Source: Aeromicrobium piscarium (lineage in GTDB: Bacteria; Actinomycetota; Actinomycetes; Propionibacteriales; Nocardioidaceae). Taken from it: DNA of 64,000 nucleotides. Shown in pieces: positions 38,214 through 47,765 of the stretch. Positions within the stretch are counted from its first letter, which is position 1. Each line of letters begins with the position of its first letter. The stretch lies in assembly GCF_007421815.1 (NCBI RefSeq), contig NZ_VLNT01000003.1:124001-188000 (forward strand), given 5' to 3'. The position numbers were made by a program, and so were the translations under genes. The notes under the pieces are model-generated. The model saw only the letters and a program-made list of their open reading frames with translations. It had not been told where the DNA came from and did no database searches.

Positions 38214-41200
38214 CTAGAAGCCGAACCAGTTCGACTTGAGTCCGAAGGCCGTGCGGGCCCCGTTGCCGGTGATCTCGACTGAGCCGCTGCTTCCCGTGAT
38301 GCGGACCTTGTCGACGCGCCCGCCCATGGATCCGTAGCCATTGCGCGCGGTGACCTGGATGCTCCGGGCAGTGCCGATCTGCGGGTAGGCCCGCTTGACG
38401 GCATCGGCACTGATGGTGGTCGTCCACGAGTGATTGGGATTGCTGGAAACGGCGTCCCAGTCGTCCTTCACCGGCTTGAGGTAGGGATGCTCCTTCGGAT
38501 AGCTCGGCCAATTGGTGTACCCACCCGACGAGCTGGAGTACTGCGTGAAGGCCGGCGTGTTGCCGTACATCAACACCTGACCTCGCGTCGCGTCGATCGC
38601 GGTGTTGGTTGCCGCGGCCTCCGCGTTGTACCCGCCGTAGACCTGGCACGCGGTGGTGTCGCAGATGTCGTAGGCCGGGCTGCTCGGGTTCATCGTGCGA
38701 ACGGTGTAGGTGCGCGCGGCGACCGCCTGGGAGCGCAACGCTTGCTGATGCCAGCCCGACGGCATCTCGCGAGGCACGACGCCACGGATGTAGTCGTCGA
38801 GGCTGAACAGCTCGTTCACGGTCGTACGAGCCGATCCGGAGCCGGTCCACCATCGGATGACGCCGCGGAAGGTCCGGTCCTGGGAACCGAAGAGGGCCGT
38901 CACGGTCCCACCGTCGACACCGAATTGCACGTCTCCGCGCCACGTCCCACCGTGGTTATGCCACGTGCCGCCGGTGTTGTAGCGCAGCTGGTTGCGCGAC
39001 GAGTCCCCGGCGCGCACCACCTGCCACAGATCGACATGGCGTCCATCGGGACGCGCGGGCAGGACCTTGTTCGGCCCGCCCCCGGCGCTCTGGACCATCA
39101 GCCCGCTCTTCGGGCGCACGGTGAGCGCGTCCGTGGGCGCTCCGCTGATCTGCACCCGCACACGGGCGCTGCGTGTCGCGAGCTTGGTGCCCGGGTAGTA
39201 GTGGCTCAAGATCTGCTGGTAGCTGTTGCCCTGCAAGGCGCCGCCCTGTGCCCCGTACTGGCTCATGCCCACGCCGTGACCGTAGCCGTGCCCCTTCATG
39301 GTCACCGAGCCGTTCGAGAAAGTCGCCGAATTGCTCGAGCCCGCGGCGGCAGTGCGAAATGCGGTGTAGGCGGTATAAGCGCCCTGTCCGCCGTCAGGGC
39401 CGAGTGCAGACACCGCGACCCGATACTCGACGCCGGCCTTGAGGCCCGTGATCGACACTGAGGTTCCCGTCGGCTCGCTGGGCCATTGCTTGGGCGAGCC
39501 GTTAGCACCCTCGCGGTACCAGATCCGGTAGCGCTGCGCGCCGGCCACCGCCGACCAATTGACGTTCAGGCTCGAGCTGCTCGCCGACCCAGTGAGTCCG
39601 CTCGGAACGGCGGGAATCGTACGGAATGGCGTGTAAACTGTGTAGTCGCTCTGGTCGACTCCCGGCGCCAGCGCCGCAACCGCGAAGCGGTACTCCGAGC
39701 CGGCCTTGAGGCCCGTAACAGTGGCATTCGCGACCGTGGGCTCGGTGGGGAGCTGACGTGGAGTGCCGTTGGCTCCCTCGCGGTACCAGATCCGGTAGCG
39801 CTGCGCGCCGGCCACGGCGTTCCAATCGACGCGGATACTCGAGGCGGAACGCGCACCCAGACGCAGCGACTGTGGCGTGGACAGCCGGCTGAGCGATGTC
39901 GTGCGGAATGGCGTGTAGGCCGTGTACGCGCTCTGCCGACCCCCAGCGCCGAGCGCTGCGACAGCGACGTAGTAAGTCGCCTCCGGCTTCAGGCCATCCA
40001 CAGCGGCGTTGGCCGCGGTGGGCTCGGTGGGCCATTGCTTAGGCGAGCCGTTGGCCCCCTCGCGATACCAGATCCGGTAGCGCTGCGCACCCGGCACGTC
40101 AGACCAGGAAAGCTGTAGCCGATCACCGCCGGGCGTCGCGCTGAGCTTCGTCGGCGTCGCGACCCCTGTATAGAAGCTAGTGTAGGCGGTGTAAGCGCTC
40201 TGACGATTCGCCGACGACAACGACGACACCGCCACCTGATAGTCGACCCCTGGCTTGAGCCCAGACAGGGTGATCGAGGTTCCTGGCGGTTCCTGCGGGG
40301 CCTGCCGCGGGGTGCCGTTCGCTCCCTCGCGGTACCAGACCCGGTATCGTGCTGCTCCCTTGACCGCCTTCCAGCTGACCTTCAACGATGTCGGCGTGGC
40401 CGAGGCGGTGAGGTTCTGCGGGACTCCGGGCGCTGTGCGAAACGGCGTGTACGCCGTGTACGCGCTCTGCTGACCTCCCCCGCTGATGGCCGAGACCGCG
40501 ACTCGATACTCCGTATCGGACGCCAGGCCGGTCAACGTGGCCGAGGTCCCAGTGGGCTCTGTCGGTAGCTGCTTCGGAGTGCCGTTCGCTCCCTCGCGGT
40601 ACCAGACCCGGTAACGCTGCGCGCCGGGCGTGGCCGCCCAGGAGACCGTCAGTGCGTCGGAGGCCGAGCTGGCCTTCAACTGGGCCGGCATGCCTGGGAG
40701 CGTTCCGTACGGTTTGTACTCGGTGTAGTCGCTCTGCGTGCCGTCGGCACCGAGGGTCGAGACAGCCACGCGGTACTCTGTGCCGGGCTTGAGCTTCGTC
40801 AGGGTGACGCCGGGTTTCGTGGGCTGCGTCGTCCACTGCTTCGGAGTGCCGTTCGCTCCCTCGCGGTACCAGACCCTGTACCGCTGTGCGCCGCGAGCCG
40901 CGTCCCACGTCACCGTCAGTGCCGTGGCCTCGCGCTTCGTCGCGCGGAGGTTGATCGGCGTCTCCGGCGCCGGCTTGCCTGACACGGTGAGGGTCGCGAA
41001 GGGTGTGTAATCGGTGTAGTCTCCGCGACCGGCGGCGGTGACGGCTGTGACAGCGACCGAGTAGGGTGAGGCGGCCTTCAGGCCCGTGATCTTCACGGAC
41101 GTGGAGGTGGGCTCTGTCGTCCACTGCTTCGGGGTGCCGTTCGCTCCCTCGCGGTACCAGACCCGGTACCGCTGGGCGCCGCTCACAGCGCGCCACGAGA

Positions 41201-43103
41201 CGTCCACCGAGGTGTTGCTCGGCTTGACGGCGAGTCCACCGGGTGCCGCCGGGCCGGTGCGGAACGGTGTGTAGGCGGTGTAGGCGCTCTGGCCGTTGTT
41301 CGCGCCGAGAGCCGCCACTGCAACCCGATACTCTGTGCCTCGCTTCAGACCGGTGATAGTGGTCGATGTGCCGGACGGCTGCGTCGTCCACTGCTTCGGA
41401 GTGCCGTTCGCTCCCTCGCGGTACCAGACCCGGTACCGCTGGGCTCCGGCTGTGGCCTTCCAGCTCACCCGCAACGACGGTCCTTCAGCCGTCGCGGTGA
41501 TTCCCTGAGGTGTCGTGGGCCCTGTGCGGAAGGCTGTGTAGGCGGTGTAGGTGCCTGCTGCTCCGCTGCTGCGCACCCCGGCGACAGCGACCGAGTACGT
41601 CGTGTTCGCGCGTAGTCCCGTGATCGATGCCGAGGTACCGGTGGGCTGGGCGGTCCACTGTTTCGGAGTACCGTTGGTCCCTTCGCGATACCAGATGCGA
41701 TAGCGCTGCGCACCGGAGACGGCGTTCCACCGAAGGTTCAATGCGCTGCTGGAGGCACTGCTGACCTGGAAACCGCCGGGAGCCGCCAGGGCGGGTGTCC
41801 CCCCTCCCCCGCTGTGCATCAGCTTGTCGACATCGGCGCGTAAGCCGTTGCCGGCGTTGAGCCAGTCCAATCCGTAGCGCCCCGGGCAGGCGGTAGCCAT
41901 CCAGTTGCGGTGGCCGTTTACGGTGAAGTTCGTTCGGCCCGCCAGGGTGACCTGGGTCAGCGGCTTGAGACCGAAGCGCTGCAGGCGCCAGGCGGTGAGC
42001 CGGCTGACAGTGCTCCGCAGCGTGTTCCACTCGCCGTTCCAGATATTCGCGGTCTCGAAGTTGCCCATCATCGCGATGCCGGTGCTGTTGTCGTTCACCG
42101 CGCCGACACCCGCGTGGGCGCCTCGCCGGTGCCCGGCGATGCTGCCCGCGCGACCCTCGAAGATCTGGCCGTACTTGTCGACGAGGAAGTTGTAGCCGAT
42201 ATCGCACCAGCCGTTGGTGACGATGTGCATCGTCTGGTAGCTGCGGACGATGCCCGCGGACTGGGCCTTCGAGTAGGAGTTGGCACCCGCGGTGTGGTGG
42301 ATGACCACGCTACGCATCGAGCCCCGGGTGGCATCACAGCTCTGCCCGGGACCCGCACCCCAGCCGCTGCGGGAGATGATCGCCGGCTGTGCCACAGACG
42401 CGAAGCCCGTGAGCTCGCCTGCCTCACCGCCTTCGGGTGTCGCGACGTCCTCGGGCCCCGGGTCCACGGTGGTGATCTTCAGGTCGGGAAGCGCGCCCTG
42501 ATCCGAGGTCACGCGCGCCCGCACACCGTCGGCGGGCTCCGAGGTCCACAGCGGATCGCTGGCCGAGGGCGAACCTTCACCGTCCGCGAGCGGCAGGTCC
42601 TCCCACTCGGTCCACTCGCCCGCGACCCGCACGCTCATCACAATCGAGACACCGGTGGCCTCGACATCCTGGTCCCAACTGACGGCTGCCATGTGGAACG
42701 GGCTGAGATCCACCTTCTCAAGGATCGAATCATCGGTAGCTGACAAGGCGCGGAGCGTGTCCTCGGGGACCTCCACGTTCTCCACAGTGACCAGGTCCGA
42801 GAGAGCTCCGTCGTCGACTCGTTCGGCCTTGAGCGCACCGAGGATCGGCGCTTCGGCCGGAGGAGCGTCCTCGACCGGGGCGGAGGGAGCTTCTTCCGCC
42901 GGCGGTTCTGGAGACTCCGCGGGTGGCTGCTCCTCAACGGGTTCGGGAGACTCTTCTGCCTCCGCGGGCTCCGTACCCACCGTGGCCGCGGGCGTACCGG
43001 CAGGCGTCGGCTCGGCCGCCGCGGGCTCGAACGCGACGAGCACCAGCAGCAGGCTGATGAGAAGGGCGGCAGCGGAGCGCAGCGACAGCAACCGAGAATG
43101 CAT
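38214..43103 (-). CDS. Giant secreted amidase: PGRP/amidase_2 + nine FN3 repeats + SpoIID domain
   Basis: 1629 residues. A signal peptide (about 1-30, ending PAAA|EPT) is followed by a Pro/Glu-rich linker to ~90 and a beta-rich region. The N-acetylmuramoyl-L-alanine amidase/PGRP domain is near 240-410: SRSGWGAG, zinc His in VVIHHTAG, second His in VNGHRNWM and Cys in ATACPGRYG. Nine FN3-like repeats (about 440-1250) each carry the near-invariant YREGANGTPKQW segment. The last ~360 residues are a SpoIID/LytB domain (GHGYGHGVGMSQYGAQG, RGVVPREMPSGWHQQALRSQ). It should act in the cell wall, cutting peptide from glycan; the SpoIID part may have lytic activity too. Start: ATG 43103 after AGGAATGG. 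Confidence 0.88.
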   Translation of the reverse strand: MHSRLLSLRSAAALLISLLLVLVAFEPAAAEPTPAGTPAATVGTEPAEAEESPEPVEEQPPAESPEPPAEEAPSAPVEDAPPAEAPILGALKAERVDDGALSDLVTVENVEVPEDTLRALSATDDSILEKVDLSPFHMAAVSWDQDVEATGVSIVMSVRVAGEWTEWEDLPLADGEGSPSASDPLWTSEPADGVRARVTSDQGALPDLKITTVDPGPEDVATPEGGEAGELTGFASVAQPAIISRSGWGAGPGQSCDATRGSMRSVVIHHTAGANSYSKAQSAGIVRSYQTMHIVTNGWCDIGYNFLVDKYGQIFEGRAGSIAGHRRGAHAGVGAVNDNSTGIAMMGNFETANIWNGEWNTLRSTVSRLTAWRLQRFGLKPLTQVTLAGRTNFTVNGHRNWMATACPGRYGLDWLNAGNGLRADVDKLMHSGGGGTPALAAPGGFQVSSASSSALNLRWNAVSGAQRYRIWYREGTNGTPKQWTAQPTGTSASITGLRANTTYSVAVAGVRSSGAAGTYTAYTAFRTGPTTPQGITATAEGPSLRVSWKATAGAQRYRVWYREGANGTPKQWTTQPSGTSTTITGLKRGTEYRVAVAALGANNGQSAYTAYTPFRTGPAAPGGLAVKPSNTSVDVSWRAVSGAQRYRVWYREGANGTPKQWTTEPTSTSVKITGLKAASPYSVAVTAVTAAGRGDYTDYTPFATLTVSGKPAPETPINLRATKREATALTVTWDAARGAQRYRVWYREGANGTPKQWTTQPTKPGVTLTKLKPGTEYRVAVSTLGADGTQSDYTEYKPYGTLPGMPAQLKASSASDALTVSWAATPGAQRYRVWYREGANGTPKQLPTEPTGTSATLTGLASDTEYRVAVSAISGGGQQSAYTAYTPFRTAPGVPQNLTASATPTSLKVSWKAVKGAARYRVWYREGANGTPRQAPQEPPGTSITLSGLKPGVDYQVAVSSLSSANRQSAYTAYTSFYTGVATPTKLSATPGGDRLQLSWSDVPGAQRYRIWYREGANGSPKQWPTEPTAANAAVDGLKPEATYYVAVAALGAGGRQSAYTAYTPFRTTSLSRLSTPQSLRLGARSASSIRVDWNAVAGAQRYRIWYREGANGTPRQLPTEPTVANATVTGLKAGSEYRFAVAALAPGVDQSDYTVYTPFRTIPAVPSGLTGSASSSSLNVNWSAVAGAQRYRIWYREGANGSPKQWPSEPTGTSVSITGLKAGVEYRVAVSALGPDGGQGAYTAYTAFRTAAAGSSNSATFSNGSVTMKGHGYGHGVGMSQYGAQGGALQGNSYQQILSHYYPGTKLATRSARVRVQISGAPTDALTVRPKSGLMVQSAGGGPNKVLPARPDGRHVDLWQVVRAGDSSRNQLRYNTGGTWHNHGGTWRGDVQFGVDGGTVTALFGSQDRTFRGVIRWWTGSGSARTTVNELFSLDDYIRGVVPREMPSGWHQQALRSQAVAARTYTVRTMNPSSPAYDICDTTACQVYGGYNAEAAATNTAIDATRGQVLMYGNTPAFTQYSSSSGGYTNWPSYPKEHPYLKPVKDDWDAVSSNPNHSWTTTISADAVKRAYPQIGTARSIQVTARNGYGSMGGRVDKVRITGSSGSVEITGNGARTAFGLKSNWFGF

Positions 43104-43227
43104 GGGGAAGTCCATTCCTGGGGCGTGTGTGACGAAAGTGAATCGTGTTGTCAAAGAGGATTATCACCTGAGATTCCGGGCAAACGCCAGCGGTGGGCGG
43201 TCACCTGCGAAAGCACATCGGTGTAAT

Positions 43228-44607
43228 TCACACGAGGCGGTGCAAACGGCGCGCGGCCTCCGCGACAGAGCCTGACATCGACGGGTAGACCGTGAAGGCT
43301 TCCGCGATGTGATCGGCGGTCAGCTGGGCCGATACCGCCACCGAAACCGGGTGGATCAGCTCACTGGCTCGCGGCCCGACCACGACCCCGCCGACGAGGG
43401 TGCCGATGCCCTGCCGCGCGAACAGCTTGACGAAACCGTCGTGGACGCCCTGCATCTTGGCGCGCGGATTGGACGCGAGCGGCAGGATCGTCGCGTCGAC
43501 GACCAGGCCCCGTTCCTCGATCTGCCGCTGCGAGAGACCGACGGTCGCGATCTCCGGCGAGGTGAAGATGTTGCTGGACACCTTCAGACGTGACAACGGA
43601 TTCACCGCGTCGCCCAGCAGATGAGCCATCGCGATCCGCCCCTGCTGGGCTGCAACCGAGGCCAGCATCAATACGCCGGTGCAGTCGCCCGCGGCGTAGA
43701 TGCCCGGAACGGAGGTGCGCGAGACCTTGTCGACCGCGATGAATCCGCCGTCATCGGTCTCCACGCCCACCGCGTCCAGGCCGAGGTCAGCCGTATTCGG
43801 GATGGATCCGAGCGCCAGCAGGCAGTGCGAGCCCTCCACGGTCCGGCCATCGGTGAGGGTCACGACGACTCGCTCGCCATCGCGGTTCACCGAGGCCATC
43901 CGGGAGTTGCCCATCACGGTCATACCGCGACGGGTGAAGACATTCTCGATCAGATTCGCGGCGTCGGGGTCCTCGCCGGGAAGCACCCGGTCCCGGCTGG
44001 AGACCAAGGTGACCTGCGCACCGAGGCCGTTGTAGGCACTCGCGAACTCGGCTCCGGTGACGCCCGAGCCGACGACGATCAGATGCTCGGGGATCTCGTC
44101 CAGGCCGTAGACCTGCTCCCAGGTCAGGATGCGCTCTCCGTCGGGTTGGGCGTCGGGACTCACTCGGGGGTGGGCGCCTGTGGCCAACAGGATGCTGTCC
44201 GCGGCGACGACGCGCTCTCCCTCGTCGGTCGCGGCGACCACGGTCCCCGGGGCGTCGATGCGTCCCGTGCCCTTGACGATCTCGACCCCGGCCGAGCGCA
44301 GCCGATCCTCGATGTCGCGGGACTGCGCCTGCGCCAGACGCAGTACACGGGCGTTCACCGATGCCAGGTCGGCGCGCGGCGTCGAGGGAATCTCGACACC
44401 CAGCTCGGCCGACGTGCCGACCTCGGTCAGCAGATCGGAGGTGGCGATGAGCGTCTTGCTGGGTACGCAGTCGGTGAGGACGGTCGATCCGCCGAGGCCA
44501 TCGCGGTCGATGAGTGTGACATCGGCCCCTGATCTGCGCGCTACCAGCGCTGCCTCGTAGCCGCCGGGTCCGCCTCCGATGATCGCCACATGAGTCACGT
44601 GAGCCAT
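43228..44607 (-). CDS. lpdA: LpdA-like NAD(P)H:quinone reductase (flavoprotein disulfide reductase family)
   Basis: 459 residues. FAD Rossmann motif AIIGGGPGGYEAALVARRSGA at the N-terminus, second dinucleotide motif VVGSGVTGAEFASAYNGLGA, GIYAAGDCTG, and a dimerisation domain at the end. In place of the CxxxxC disulfide of lipoamide dehydrogenase it has GGSTVLTDCVPSKTLIA with one Cys only, as in M. tuberculosis LpdA (Rv3303c), which reduces quinones rather than disulfides and protects against oxidants. ATG 44607 gives the normal length; a start five codons earlier is possible. Located upstream of punA-pmmB, as in mycobacteria. Confidence 0.9.
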   Translation of the reverse strand: MAHVTHVAIIGGGPGGYEAALVARRSGADVTLIDRDGLGGSTVLTDCVPSKTLIATSDLLTEVGTSAELGVEIPSTPRADLASVNARVLRLAQAQSRDIEDRLRSAGVEIVKGTGRIDAPGTVVAATDEGERVVAADSILLATGAHPRVSPDAQPDGERILTWEQVYGLDEIPEHLIVVGSGVTGAEFASAYNGLGAQVTLVSSRDRVLPGEDPDAANLIENVFTRRGMTVMGNSRMASVNRDGERVVVTLTDGRTVEGSHCLLALGSIPNTADLGLDAVGVETDDGGFIAVDKVSRTSVPGIYAAGDCTGVLMLASVAAQQGRIAMAHLLGDAVNPLSRLKVSSNIFTSPEIATVGLSQRQIEERGLVVDATILPLASNPRAKMQGVHDGFVKLFARQGIGTLVGGVVVGPRASELIHPVSVAVSAQLTADHIAEAFTVYPSMSGSVAEAARRLHRLV

Positions 44608-44686
44608 TCTCTCGCAGAGCACGGCTCACGAGCCAATCGCCCGGCCTCCGTGCCCGCGGGATCGGCATGCCAGCGTCGATCGGCGG

Positions 44687-45454
44687 TCAGCCTCGTCGAC
44701 GCCGGGGTACGACGAGCGGACGGCCATCCGGACCGTCGATGACGTCCACCGCCACCCCGTAGACCTCGGCGATCCGCCCCGCCTCCAGGACCTGCTCCGG
44801 TGCGCCGTGCGCGACGAGGGAGCCACCGTCCAGCAGGGCGACACGATCGGCGTAAGCAGCCGCGAGCGACAGGTCGTGCAGCACCACGACCACCGTCCTG
44901 CCCTGCCGCGCGTCGTCGGCCGCATGGGCCAGGACATCCTCCTGGTGGCGAAGATCCAGCGCCGCGGTGGGCTCGTCGAGCAGGATGACGGGGGTCTGTT
45001 GCGCGAACACGCGCGCGAGGGCCACCCTGGCCTGCTCTCCACCGGAGAGGGCCTGCGCTGAGCGGCCCCGCAGATGGGCGATGTCAGCGCGTGCGATGGC
45101 GTGATCGACCGCCTCACGGTCACGCTCCGGCTCCGCGGGCCACGGCGCACGACCCATCGCCACGACGTCGTCGACCGTGAAGGCGAAGCTCACGGCGTTC
45201 TTCTGGAGCAGCACCGCCCGTTCACGGGCGAGCTCGGCCGCCGGCCACGCGGACACCGCTCGATCGTGCAGCAGGGCCGTGCCCTCGGCCTCGATATCGC
45301 CTGCCAGGACGCCGAGCAGCGTCGACTTGCCGGCACCGTTCGGGCCGACGATCGCCAGCAGCGTCCCCTCGTCGATCTCCAGGCTGACCTCGTCCAGGAC
45401 GGCGCGGCCGCCGCGCCGGACGGTGACCCGGTCGAGGCGATAGGTGGTCGCCAT
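44687..45454 (-). CDS. hmuV: Heme ABC importer ATP-binding protein HmuV
   Basis: 255 residues. Walker A VGPNGAGKST, Q-loop LLQKNAVSF, signature ALSGGEQARVALARV, Walker B VILLDEPTAALD and H-loop VVLHDLSLAAAYAD are all present, in the FecE/HmuV arrangement. The ATG at 45454 overlaps the hmuU stop (TGATG), so it is the third gene of hmuT-hmuU-hmuV. It powers uptake of heme (or possibly another iron chelate) by the permease. Confidence 0.92.
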   Translation of the reverse strand: MATTYRLDRVTVRRGGRAVLDEVSLEIDEGTLLAIVGPNGAGKSTLLGVLAGDIEAEGTALLHDRAVSAWPAAELARERAVLLQKNAVSFAFTVDDVVAMGRAPWPAEPERDREAVDHAIARADIAHLRGRSAQALSGGEQARVALARVFAQQTPVILLDEPTAALDLRHQEDVLAHAADDARQGRTVVVVLHDLSLAAAYADRVALLDGGSLVAHGAPEQVLEAGRIAEVYGVAVDVIDGPDGRPLVVPRRRRG

Positions 45455-46476
45455 CAGCCCCACCCTCCGGACCGCGCCCGCGTCTGGCGGATCAGCACGA
45501 AGAAGAAGGGGCCGCCGATGAGCGCGGTGAGCATGCCGAGCGGCAGGTCGGCTCCGGGCACCAGCGTGCGGGCCACGAGATCGCACCAGACGATCAGCGC
45601 CGCGCCGGCGATCACGCTCGCCACGATCAGGGTGCGATGCGCGGGGCCGAGCAGCATCCGCATCGCATGCGGTACGACCAGACCGACGAAGGCGATGATC
45701 CCCGCGAAGGAGACCGCCGCCGCTGTCACGAGTGCCACGATGCCGATGGAACCGATGCGCAGGAGCTCCACCCGCACGCCGAGATGCGCGGCACTGCGCT
45801 CGCCGAGGCTCAGCAGATCGTAGCGACGCGCCAAGGCGAAGGAGACGGCGATCGAGGGGACGGCCACGATGGTCACGAAGGCGACCTCGTGCCAGCGGGC
45901 GCCGTTCAGCGAGCCGAGCTGCCAGAACACGATCTGCTCACGAGCGGACGTGTTGCCGAGGAACATGGTCAACGCGATCCCGGCACCGGCGAAGGCATTC
46001 ACGGCGATACCGGTCAGCAGCAGCGTGACGACCTCGGTCCGGCCTTCGGCCCGGGCCGTCAGGTAGACCAGCAGCGTGGCCAGGAAGCCCGCGACGAAGG
46101 CCGCGGCCGCGGTCGCGCCGGCCGCGGTGACACCCGCGGCGATGACGGCGGCGGCGCCGAGCGCGGCTCCGGAGGACACGCCCACGACACCGGGCTCGGC
46201 GAGGGGGTTCCCGAAGATCGCCTGCATGATGACGCCGCCGACAGCCAGACACGCGCCCACCACGATCCCGAGGGCGAGGCGCGGGAAGCGGATCTGCGTC
46301 AGCGTCTGGGCGATGATGTCGTCGCTGGGATACCAGGATGTGGAGATGCCGACGGACTTCAGCGCCGCGCCCAGCACATCGGTGACGTCCACCGGCAGCT
46401 GCCCGATCGCGGCGGACACCACGACACCGATGATCAGCGCGGCGACGAGACCGGCGACGACGAGGACCCGCTTCAC
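45454..46476 (-). CDS. hmuU: Heme/iron ABC importer permease HmuU (FecCD family)
   Basis: 340 residues with about ten membrane helices. The family markers RFPRLALGIVVGACLAVGGVIMQAIFGNPLAEPGVVGVSSGAALGA and the C-terminal AGIIAFVGLVVPHAMRMLLGPAHR (coupling helix to the ATPase) and LPLGMLTALIGGPFFFVLIRQ are clear. A homodimer would pass heme or an iron chelate through the inner membrane. The GTG start overlaps the hmuT stop (GTGA). Confidence 0.92.
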   Translation of the reverse strand: MKRVLVVAGLVAALIIGVVVSAAIGQLPVDVTDVLGAALKSVGISTSWYPSDDIIAQTLTQIRFPRLALGIVVGACLAVGGVIMQAIFGNPLAEPGVVGVSSGAALGAAAVIAAGVTAAGATAAAAFVAGFLATLLVYLTARAEGRTEVVTLLLTGIAVNAFAGAGIALTMFLGNTSAREQIVFWQLGSLNGARWHEVAFVTIVAVPSIAVSFALARRYDLLSLGERSAAHLGVRVELLRIGSIGIVALVTAAAVSFAGIIAFVGLVVPHAMRMLLGPAHRTLIVASVIAGAALIVWCDLVARTLVPGADLPLGMLTALIGGPFFFVLIRQTRARSGGWG

Positions 46477-47621
46477 GAGTCCTCGCCGGGCGCGTACACG
46501 GCGCGAGCCAGGGCATCGAGGACCCCGGCGGAACGGGGGCCGAAGGAGAGCACATCGGTGTCGGCCATGTCCACGATGCGCCGCTTCTGCCCTGCCGTGG
46601 TGAGCGCGAGCGCGGGCTTGCTCGACAGCAGCCCGTCGACGCCACCGGCAGACTCGAGGCCCTTCGTCATCACCAGCAGCAGGTCGGGGTCGGCCGCGAC
46701 GATCGCCTCATCCGTCAACGGCGTGTACTCCCGCCACCCTTGGTCGGTGCCGACATCGACGCCGCCGAGTCGCTGGACCAGGTCGTCGGCTCCCGATCCG
46801 GGTCCGAAGAGGTAGTAGACACCCGAGCCGCCGCGCAGGTAGAGGAACGCCATACGCAGGCGCTCGCCCTCGGCGGGCACGAGATGGTCGTCGATCGTCG
46901 CCGACACCTCCTCGATCTCCGAGAGGATGCGCTCGGCGAGCAGCTCGCCCTCGTCCGCGAGTCCGAGCGCCGCTCCGACATCCCGCGCCTGCTGCGCGGC
47001 GCCCTCGAACGAGGCCGCCCGCGGGATGACGACGAGAGGGACGCCGGCATCCGCGATCTGCTCGACCACATCGCGCGGGCCGATGGAGCCGTCGGTCAGC
47101 ACCACTGTGGGACGCAGCGCCAGCACCGACTCGACGTTGATCGCGTGGCCGCCGCTCGTGACCACCTCGACATCGTCGATCCCCGGGAAGGAGGCGGCTT
47201 GGTCCCGGCCGACGAGCCGGTCGCCCATCCCGAGACCCCAGATGGTCGAGGACAGCGAACCGGAGATGTCGAAGGCGACGATCCGCGAGGTGTCGTCGAC
47301 CGTCACCTCGCTCTCCCCCGTGGTGAGCTCCGAGGTGACGGTCACCGGCAGCTGAGGTTCGGCCTTCTCGGTGATCGGCTCCACCGAGCGGTCGGACAGC
47401 GCGGCCGTGGACGGGCCTTCGATCCCGAAGGGGTCCTGTGGAGTGAGCGAGGACAGCGGCGCCAGATCGACGCCGGTGCCGGCATTGCTGGTCTCGTCGC
47501 TCGCCCCACCGCCCTGGCAGGCGCTCAACACGAGCAGGACGCCGGCGAGTAGGGCTGTCAGGACGGACCGCGCGGGCCCTTGAGGCCTCAGGCCGGCCGG
47601 CTGCGACGATGCGGCGAACAC
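46473..47621 (-). CDS. hmuT: Heme-binding lipoprotein HmuT
   Basis: 382 residues. A lipoprotein signal peptide ends in a lipobox (VLLVLSACQGG) with the lipidated Cys at residue 35. A ~60-residue Ser/Gly/Pro linker leads to a FepB/HmuT-type binding domain (RIVAFDISGSLSSTIWGLGMGDRLVGRD, NVESVLALRPTVVLTDG, EYTPLTDEAIVAADPDLLLVM). It captures heme outside the membrane and hands it to HmuUV. The frame is open to 47696, but that would run over the iron box; GTG at 47621 with GAGGAG upstream is the better start. The IdeR box about 50 bp upstream implies repression when iron is plentiful. Confidence 0.9.
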   Translation of the reverse strand: MFAASSQPAGLRPQGPARSVLTALLAGVLLVLSACQGGGASDETSNAGTGVDLAPLSSLTPQDPFGIEGPSTAALSDRSVEPITEKAEPQLPVTVTSELTTGESEVTVDDTSRIVAFDISGSLSSTIWGLGMGDRLVGRDQAASFPGIDDVEVVTSGGHAINVESVLALRPTVVLTDGSIGPRDVVEQIADAGVPLVVIPRAASFEGAAQQARDVGAALGLADEGELLAERILSEIEEVSATIDDHLVPAEGERLRMAFLYLRGGSGVYYLFGPGSGADDLVQRLGGVDVGTDQGWREYTPLTDEAIVAADPDLLLVMTKGLESAGGVDGLLSSKPALALTTAGQKRRIVDMADTDVLSFGPRSAGVLDALARAVYAPGEDS

Positions 47622-47671
47622 AGACAACGACTCCTCGGGACCGGAAGACGCCACGACCCAGCGTCCTATGG

Positions 47672-47690
47672 TTAGGCTAGGCTCAGTAAA
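47672..47690. promoter_or_regulatory. IdeR/DtxR-type iron box upstream of hmuTUV
   Basis: The 19-mer TTAGGCTAGGCTCAGTAAA agrees with the DtxR/IdeR consensus (TTAGGTTAGSCTAACCTAA) at 14 of 19 places, with the left half almost perfect. It lies between hmuT and punA, 51 bp from the hmuT start. Confidence 0.75.
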
Positions 47691-47753
47691 GCACAACGGA
47701 ATCGTCCGTCCTCACGCGACCCGAACCCCACGGAATCGGCACGTGGTTTCGCG

Positions 47754-47759
47754 TAGGGT
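47754..47759 (+). promoter_or_regulatory. -10 element of punA (leaderless)
   Basis: TAGGGT, 6 bases before the GTG at 47766. Confidence 0.5.
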
Positions 47760-47765
47760 GTGCTC

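Noticed and set aside
40177-41391. Antisense open frames across the FN3 repeats of the amidase gene
   Set aside because: They repeat with the FN3 DNA period and show no domain; the sense strand explains them.
43104-43227. Possible riboswitch or CRP/GlxR site upstream of the giant amidase gene
   Set aside because: A TTGACA (minus strand, 43149-43154) is present, but no matching -10 at the right distance, no clean TGTGA-N6-TCACA, and the leader is too short for the c-di-AMP riboswitch often seen with wall hydrolases.
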